Below the pieces are notes generated by a model. That model did not search any database. It was not told the origin of the DNA and saw only the letters and a program-made list of their open reading frames with translations. Positions 7,829 to 12,017 of a DNA stretch of 12,017 bases are shown here, one piece after another (within the stretch, counting starts at the first letter, position 1; every line of letters starts with the position of its first letter). Location of the stretch: contig CAMCOJ010000029.1 of NCBI GenBank assembly GCA_945876405.1, forward strand, positions 1-12,017, in the 5' to 3' direction. The position numbers were made by a program, and so were the translations under genes. Source of the stretch: an uncultured Ruminococcus sp. GTDB lineage: Bacteria > Bacillota > Clostridia > Oscillospirales > Ruminococcaceae.

Positions 7829-7850
7829 GATACAGAAAGGACTAATTAAA

Positions 7851-9626
7851 ATGGCAGATAATATGCAGGGTCTTAAGAGAACCCACTACTGCGGTGATGT
7901 TGAAGGTATTGGAAGTGAAGTCGTTGTAGGCGGATTTGTACAGAAGGTTCGTAATCTCGGCAACCTTATTTTTATAGATCTGAGAGACAGAACAGGTATT
8001 GTACAGCTCGCCTTTAATGACAATACTGACAGAGCGATATTTGAAAAAGCTGCTTCATGCAGAGCTGAATTCGTACTTATGGCGAAGGGTACAGTTGAAG
8101 AAAGATCAAGCAAGAACCCTGAACTTAAAACAGGCAATATAGAGATTATCGTAACGGACCTACGCATTCTCGCAAAGGCTCAGACACCTCCTTTTGAAAT
8201 AACAAATGAAACAAAGGTAAATGAAGAACTCAGACTCAAGTACAGATTTCTCGACCTCCGCCGTCAGCCTCTTCAGCAGAACATCATGATGCGTCATGAA
8301 ATTGCAAAAACGGCAAGAGAATATTTTTATGACAACGGATTTATTGAAATTGAAACACCTATGATGATGAAGTCAACTCCTGAAGGGGCAAGAGACTATC
8401 TCATTCCTTCAAGAGTACACAACGGCAAGTTCTACGCTCTCCCCCAGTCACCTCAGATTTACAAGCAGCTTCTCATGATCTCAGGATATGACAGATATAT
8501 TCAGCTTGCAAGATGCTTCAGAGACGAGGACCTCAGAGCAGACAGACAGCCTGAATTCACACAGATAGACCTTGAGATGTCATTTGTGGACGTTGAGGAC
8601 ATTCTTCAGATGACTGAAGGCTTTATCTCATATCTCTTCAAAAAGGTTCTCGGAACCGACATTCCTGTTCCGCTTCCGAGACTCACATACACAGAGGCTA
8701 TGAACAGATACGGTTCAGACAAGCCTGACACAAGATTCGGTATGGAAATCACTGATATCTCTGACATAGTTAAATCATGTGGATTTGGTGTATTCACTTC
8801 TGCAGTTGAAAACGGTGGAAGCGTAAGAGGTATCGTTGCAAAGAACGCAGCTTCTGTTCTCACAAGAAAAGAAATAGACAAGCTCACAGAAGCAGCAAAG
8901 GGCATCGGAGCAAAGGGACTTGCATACATCAGATGGAACGATGAGGAACCTGCATGTTCATTCTCCAAGTTCATGACACCTGAAGAAATAAAGGCAATCC
9001 TTGAAAAGCTCGGATGTGAAAAGGGTGACGTTGCACTTATCGTTGCCGACAAAAACAAGGTAACCCTTCCTGTTCTCGGTGCACTCAGACTTACTGTTGC
9101 AAAGAAACTTGACATAATTCCTGAAGGTTATAATTTCCTCTGGATTACAGAATTCCCGTTCTTCGAATATGATGAGGAAAGCGGAAAATGGCTTGCCATG
9201 CACCACCCGTTCACAATGCCTATGGACGAATGTCTCCAGTATCTTGACACTGCTCCTGAAAAGGTATTTGCGAAGGCGTACGACCTTGTACTCAACGGTG
9301 TTGAGCTCTCCTCAGGTTCAATCCGTATCACAGACTACGAACTTCAGCAGAAGATGTTCAGATCACTGGGTCTTACTGAAGAAGAAATCGAAGCAAAGTT
9401 CGGATTCCTTGTTGAAGCCTACAAGTACGGCGCACCTCCTCACGGCGGTCTCGGCATAGGTCTTGACAGACTCTCAATGATTATGTGCGGATGCGACAGC
9501 CTCAGAGATGTAACTGCATTTCCAAAGGTTCAGAACGCAAGCGAGCTCATGTCAGAATGCCCTTCAGTCGTTGAAAAGGAAAACCTCGACATCCTCGGAA
9601 TACAGATTATTGAAAAAGAAGACTGA
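7851..9626 (+). CDS. aspS: aspartate--tRNA ligase (bacterial type)
   Basis: AspRS is a class II synthetase that charges tRNA-Asp. The 591 residues match the long bacterial form, which carries an extra GAD domain. In order: an N-terminal OB-fold anticodon-binding domain (NLIFIDLRDRTGIVQL, 38-53), motif 1 near GFIEIETPMMMKSTPEGARD, motif 2 (FRDEDLRADRQPEFTQID, 223-240), the GAD insertion in the middle, and motif 3 (GIGLDRL with Arg540). I chose ATG 7851 because AGAAAGGA at 7834-7841 lies 9 nt upstream; the in-frame TTG at 7827 overlaps the T run of the preceding hairpin. Family knowledge: some bacterial AspRS also charge tRNA-Asn; the sequence alone does not settle this. A small oddity is GFV in the OB fold where GWV is usual. 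hisS-aspS adjacency is common in Firmicutes. Confidence 0.97.
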   Translation: MADNMQGLKRTHYCGDVEGIGSEVVVGGFVQKVRNLGNLIFIDLRDRTGIVQLAFNDNTDRAIFEKAASCRAEFVLMAKGTVEERSSKNPELKTGNIEIIVTDLRILAKAQTPPFEITNETKVNEELRLKYRFLDLRRQPLQQNIMMRHEIAKTAREYFYDNGFIEIETPMMMKSTPEGARDYLIPSRVHNGKFYALPQSPQIYKQLLMISGYDRYIQLARCFRDEDLRADRQPEFTQIDLEMSFVDVEDILQMTEGFISYLFKKVLGTDIPVPLPRLTYTEAMNRYGSDKPDTRFGMEITDISDIVKSCGFGVFTSAVENGGSVRGIVAKNAASVLTRKEIDKLTEAAKGIGAKGLAYIRWNDEEPACSFSKFMTPEEIKAILEKLGCEKGDVALIVADKNKVTLPVLGALRLTVAKKLDIIPEGYNFLWITEFPFFEYDEESGKWLAMHHPFTMPMDECLQYLDTAPEKVFAKAYDLVLNGVELSSGSIRITDYELQQKMFRSLGLTEEEIEAKFGFLVEAYKYGAPPHGGLGIGLDRLSMIMCGCDSLRDVTAFPKVQNASELMSECPSVVEKENLDILGIQIIEKED

Positions 9627-9633
9627 TATTTTT

Positions 9634-9663
9634 AAGGGACTGCACCTGCAGTCCCTTTCTGTT
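9634..9663 (+). terminator. intrinsic terminator after aspS
   Basis: AAGGGACTGCA (9634-9644) pairs perfectly with TGCAGTCCCTT (9647-9657), giving a G/C-rich stem of at least 10 bp with a tight ACCT loop, followed by TCTGTTTT. It starts 7 nt after the aspS stop. It should end the mgsA-hisS-aspS transcript and separate it from the AAA/nuclease genes. Confidence 0.9.
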
Positions 9664-9712
9664 TTGGAATAGAAGTGAAGCTGCATGAAGATAAATTTGC
9701 TGTGAATTTATG

Positions 9713-9741
9713 TTGATATGCGTATTGAAACGTGGTATACT
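9713..9741 (+). promoter_or_regulatory. sigma-A-type promoter for the AAA/nuclease gene
   Basis: TTGATA (9713-9718) and TATACT (9736-9741) are spaced by 17 nt. The expected transcription start near 9748 lies about 26 nt before the TTG start codon at 9774, just upstream of the GAGGTG ribosome binding site (9762-9767). The promoter stands directly after the aspS terminator, so this gene is likely an independent unit. Confidence 0.7.
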
Positions 9742-9773
9742 TAAAGGTAACTAAACGAATCGAGGTGCGAAAA

Positions 9774-11342
9774 TTGAGGAAATATTTTAATACCGAAGGC
9801 TGCTGCTATCCGGATGAACACTATATGGTGAATCTGGACAGCCGGCTGAAAAAAATAAAAGAGATGGTTGATGCAGGAAAATATTTCACAATAAATCGTG
9901 GAAGACAGTACGGGAAGACTACTGTATTAAACTCTCTTGAAGAATATCTTTCAAAAGATTATATTGTAATAAGTTTGGATTTTCAGTTTATGAGCTATGC
10001 TGATTTTGAAACAGAAAGCAGTTTTACTGCTGCACTAATACGCGAGCTGCAGGAAATACTCTCTGTGAAATCAGATATTTCTGAAGAATTAATCAGTAAC
10101 CTTGAAACAATATGTGTAAATAATGATTCGGGAAAAATGGCCAGCCTTTTTAAATGGATTAACAGATGGATTAAAGATTCTGCCAAACCTGTTATAATGA
10201 TGATAGATGAAGTAGACCAGGCAACAAATAATCAGGTATTTCTTGACTTTTTAGCACAGCTTCGCGGACACTATCTGAAAAGAAAACGATATTCAACATT
10301 TCAGTCCGTAATCCTTGCCGGTGTACATGATATCCGCAATCTGCGTCAGAAAATACGCCCTGATGCAGAACATAAACATAACAGCCCGTGGAATATTTCT
10401 GCAGAATTTAATGTTGATATGAGCTTTTCACCTGATGATATCGAAGGTATGCTTACAGAATACGAAAATGACTTTCATACGGGAATGAACATTTCGAAAA
10501 TATCACAGCTCATCTATGATTATACCTCCGGTTATCCGGTGCTTGTCTCTTCAATATGCAAGATAAATGATGAAAATTCGGACGGGAAAATCAGATGGAC
10601 TGAAGAAGGCGTAACAGAATCAGTCGGCGTTATTCTCTCTTCAAAACGTCCGCTGTTTGAATCGCTGATAAATAAGCTCGAAGACAGTGAAAGTCTCAGA
10701 GAATGTGTGTATTCCATTCTTATTAATGGCAGAAGAGTAATTTTAAATATTTACGATAAAGCTCTGGATACTGCAGTGATGTACGGATTTGTAAAGAATG
10801 AAAACGGAAGTGTTCAGATATCAAACCGAATTTTTGAAACACTGCTTTATAATTATTTTCTTATGTCAGAACAAATGATGTCAAAGCCAATATTCCAGGC
10901 CGGTTCATATGACAAGAGTCAGTTCACTGAAAACGGTATCCTTGATATGGACAGAATACTTGAAAAGTTCGTCGTTCATTTCAATGAGATAATGGGAAAT
11001 GAATCTGAAAAATTTCTGGAACAGCACGGAAGAGAATATTTTCTTCTGTATCTGAGACCGATAATAAACGGAACAGGAAATTACTATATCGAAGCAGAAA
11101 CACGGGACCACAGACGAATGGATGTAGTAGTTGACTATCTCGGAGTACAGTATATCATAGAACTGAAGATCTGGCGCGGAGAGGAATACAACCGCAAAGG
11201 TGAGGAACAGCTCTGTGATTATCTCGAAAAGCATAATCTGAAAAAAGGTTATCTGGTAAGCTTCTGTTTCAATAAAAATAAGGAATCCGGTGTGAACGTA
11301 ACTCAGAACGGTGATAAGACTATTGTTGAGGCGGTTGTTTAA
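9774..11342 (+). CDS. AAA-like ATPase with C-terminal PD-(D/E)XK nuclease domain, copy 1
   Basis: This encodes a 522-residue soluble protein of unknown function. The N-terminal half is a P-loop ATPase: a Walker-A-like RGRQYGKTT (42-50, with Arg where the first Gly of the usual motif would be, as in related RxxGK(S/T) families), Walker B IMMIDEVDQ (Asp145, Glu146), and a SVILAGVHDIRNL segment after it. The C-terminus carries a PD-(D/E)XK-type core: Asp450, then Glu463-Leu-Lys465, and Gln479...Tyr483 (EEQLCDY). The layout resembles the predicted AAA-ATPase plus PDDEXK_9 (DUF1703-like) proteins, often multicopy in gut bacteria. I chose the TTG at 9774, not the upstream in-frame GTG at 9732, which lies inside the promoter. 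The TTG has GAGGTG at 9762-9767, and both leader and N-terminus match copy 2. No transposase or partner gene is seen. Confidence 0.8.
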   Translation: MRKYFNTEGCCYPDEHYMVNLDSRLKKIKEMVDAGKYFTINRGRQYGKTTVLNSLEEYLSKDYIVISLDFQFMSYADFETESSFTAALIRELQEILSVKSDISEELISNLETICVNNDSGKMASLFKWINRWIKDSAKPVIMMIDEVDQATNNQVFLDFLAQLRGHYLKRKRYSTFQSVILAGVHDIRNLRQKIRPDAEHKHNSPWNISAEFNVDMSFSPDDIEGMLTEYENDFHTGMNISKISQLIYDYTSGYPVLVSSICKINDENSDGKIRWTEEGVTESVGVILSSKRPLFESLINKLEDSESLRECVYSILINGRRVILNIYDKALDTAVMYGFVKNENGSVQISNRIFETLLYNYFLMSEQMMSKPIFQAGSYDKSQFTENGILDMDRILEKFVVHFNEIMGNESEKFLEQHGREYFLLYLRPIINGTGNYYIEAETRDHRRMDVVVDYLGVQYIIELKIWRGEEYNRKGEEQLCDYLEKHNLKKGYLVSFCFNKNKESGVNVTQNGDKTIVEAVV

Positions 11343-11419
11343 TGCTGGTGTCTGAATAAATGGAAGAGATGAATATAAAATTACAATCAGCTATTTTGTA
11401 AAATAATCGGAGGCGAAAC
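11343..11419 (+). other. short gap between the two AAA/nuclease copies
   Basis: This 77-nt gap has no terminator and no convincing promoter, so copy 2 may be cotranscribed with copy 1. It holds an inverted repeat, TTACAA (11381-11386) with TTGTAA (11396-11401), of unknown meaning. The end of the gap, AATCGGAGGCGAAAC, resembles the leader of copy 1 (AATCGAGGTGCGAAAA) and carries the ribosome binding site GGAGG (11409-11413). The duplication therefore seems to include the leader. Confidence 0.45.
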
Positions 11420-12017
11420 ATGAGAAAACATTTTAATACCGAAGGCTGCTGCTATCCGGATGAACACTATATGGTGAATCCGGACAGCCGGCTGAAAAAA
11501 ATAAAAGAGATGGTTGATGCAGGGAAATATTTCACAATAAACCGGGGAAGGCAGTATGGGAAGACCACCATTCTGAAAGCATTAAGAAAAAATCTTGAAG
11601 AAGAATATATTGTAATTTACCTTGATTTTCAGTTTATGAGCAGCGCTGATTTTGAAACAGAGAGTAATTTTACAATTACATTAGCCAGTGAATTATACGA
11701 TATTCTGGAGTCGAAAGATATTTTGTCTGAAAAGATGCTTGATGATTTAAGCAAAATATGTGAGAGCAATACTTCTGTACGCATGAGAAGTCTTTTCAGA
11801 TGGCTCAGGTTGTGGATAAGAACAGCTGAAAAGCCGATAATTTTAATAATTGATGAAGTGGATCAGGCCTCCAATAATCAGGTGTTTCTTGATTTTCTCG
11901 CTCAGCTCAGAGGACATTATCTAAACAGAAACGAAATTCCGGCATTTCAGTCCGTAATCCTCGCCGGTGTACATGATATCCGCAATCTGCGTCAGAAAAT
12001 ACGCCCTGATGCAGAAC
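11420..12017 (+). CDS. AAA-like ATPase, copy 2 (3' end outside window)
   Basis: This is a tandem paralogue of the preceding gene, open from the ATG at 11420 to the window edge (199 complete codons). It starts MRKHFNTEGCCYPDEHYM, has the same Walker-A-like RGRQYGKTT (42-50) and Walker B (ILIIDEVDQ, Asp145-Glu146), and reaches the SVILAGVHDIRNLRQKIRP segment. It aligns to copy 1 without gaps at a constant offset of 1646 nt. The bases are nearly identical in the first ~100 nt and the last 75 nt visible. The middle (about residues 51-170) differs at many residues, for example in the segment before Walker B. GGAGG at 11409-11413 serves the ATG. Whether it keeps the nuclease domain cannot be seen. 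Confidence 0.85.
   Translation, partial: MRKHFNTEGCCYPDEHYMVNPDSRLKKIKEMVDAGKYFTINRGRQYGKTTILKALRKNLEEEYIVIYLDFQFMSSADFETESNFTITLASELYDILESKDILSEKMLDDLSKICESNTSVRMRSLFRWLRLWIRTAEKPIILIIDEVDQASNNQVFLDFLAQLRGHYLNRNEIPAFQSVILAGVHDIRNLRQKIRPDAE

Noticed and set aside
9732..9773. Upstream in-frame GTG (9732) as the start of the AAA/nuclease gene
   Set aside because: It lies within the promoter, overlapping the region of the -10 box, and its extra residues have no match in copy 2. The TTG at 9774 has a ribosome binding site and aligns with the ATG of copy 2.
9774..12017. The tandem AAA/nuclease genes as an insertion sequence or transposon
   Set aside because: No transposase or integrase motif, terminal inverted repeats or target-site duplications were seen. 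The similarity between copies is confined to the genes and their short leaders.
1..12017. tRNA or rRNA genes and CRISPR arrays
   Set aside because: No cloverleaf-like segment with a GGTTCRA-type T arm, no rRNA-like stretch and no regularly spaced repeat units were found by reading; no covariance search could be run.

Overview
The window looks like a chromosomal segment from a low-GC Gram-positive anaerobe of the class Clostridia, most likely a Ruminococcus-like member of the Oscillospirales. This rests on the A/T-rich coding style, the AAAGGAG-type ribosome binding sites, the clostridial gene set (U32 protein with a DUF3656-type region, DUF4321 protein, mreBCD-mrdA, mgsA, hisS-aspS) and the C-terminal AAA-like/PD-(D/E)XK proteins typical of gut Firmicutes. 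The genus is inferred; no rRNA or marker search was possible. All genes lie on the plus strand.

Layout. 1-1020 is the 3' part of a U32-family protein gene that begins outside the window. 1049-1312 is a small DUF4321-type membrane protein. 1390-5817 is a compact cell-elongation operon: mreB, mreC, mreD (overlapping mreC by 11 nt) and mrdA, which encodes penicillin-binding protein 2. A 187-nt A/T-rich gap holds a good sigma-A-type promoter (5923-5951). It drives mgsA (methylglyoxal synthase, 6005-6409), then hisS (6446-7759). A 91-nt gap with a cluster of hairpins, one of them terminator-like, separates hisS from aspS (7851-9626). aspS ends in a strong intrinsic terminator (9634-9663).

Beyond that terminator the character changes. 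A new promoter (9713-9741) precedes a gene for a predicted AAA-like ATPase fused to a PD-(D/E)XK nuclease domain (9774-11342). A second, tandem copy starts at 11420 and runs off the window. The two copies align without gaps over the roughly 600 nt visible. Their similarity is patchy: two blocks (94 and at least 75 nt) are identical except for one base each, with a clearly diverged segment between them. This suggests recombination or gene conversion between paralogues.

How the genes work together: MreB, MreC, MreD and PBP2 form the core of the elongasome, which directs lateral wall peptidoglycan synthesis. RodA, the usual partner transglycosylase, and minCDE are not here. MgsA is a glycolytic bypass enzyme, and HisRS and AspRS are translation housekeeping enzymes; these three are linked by position and not by pathway. 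The AAA/nuclease pair is accessory, of unknown function. The points most worth a second look are the mosaic paralogue pair, two substitutions at usually conserved active-site positions of MgsA, and the terminator-like hairpin directly in front of aspS.
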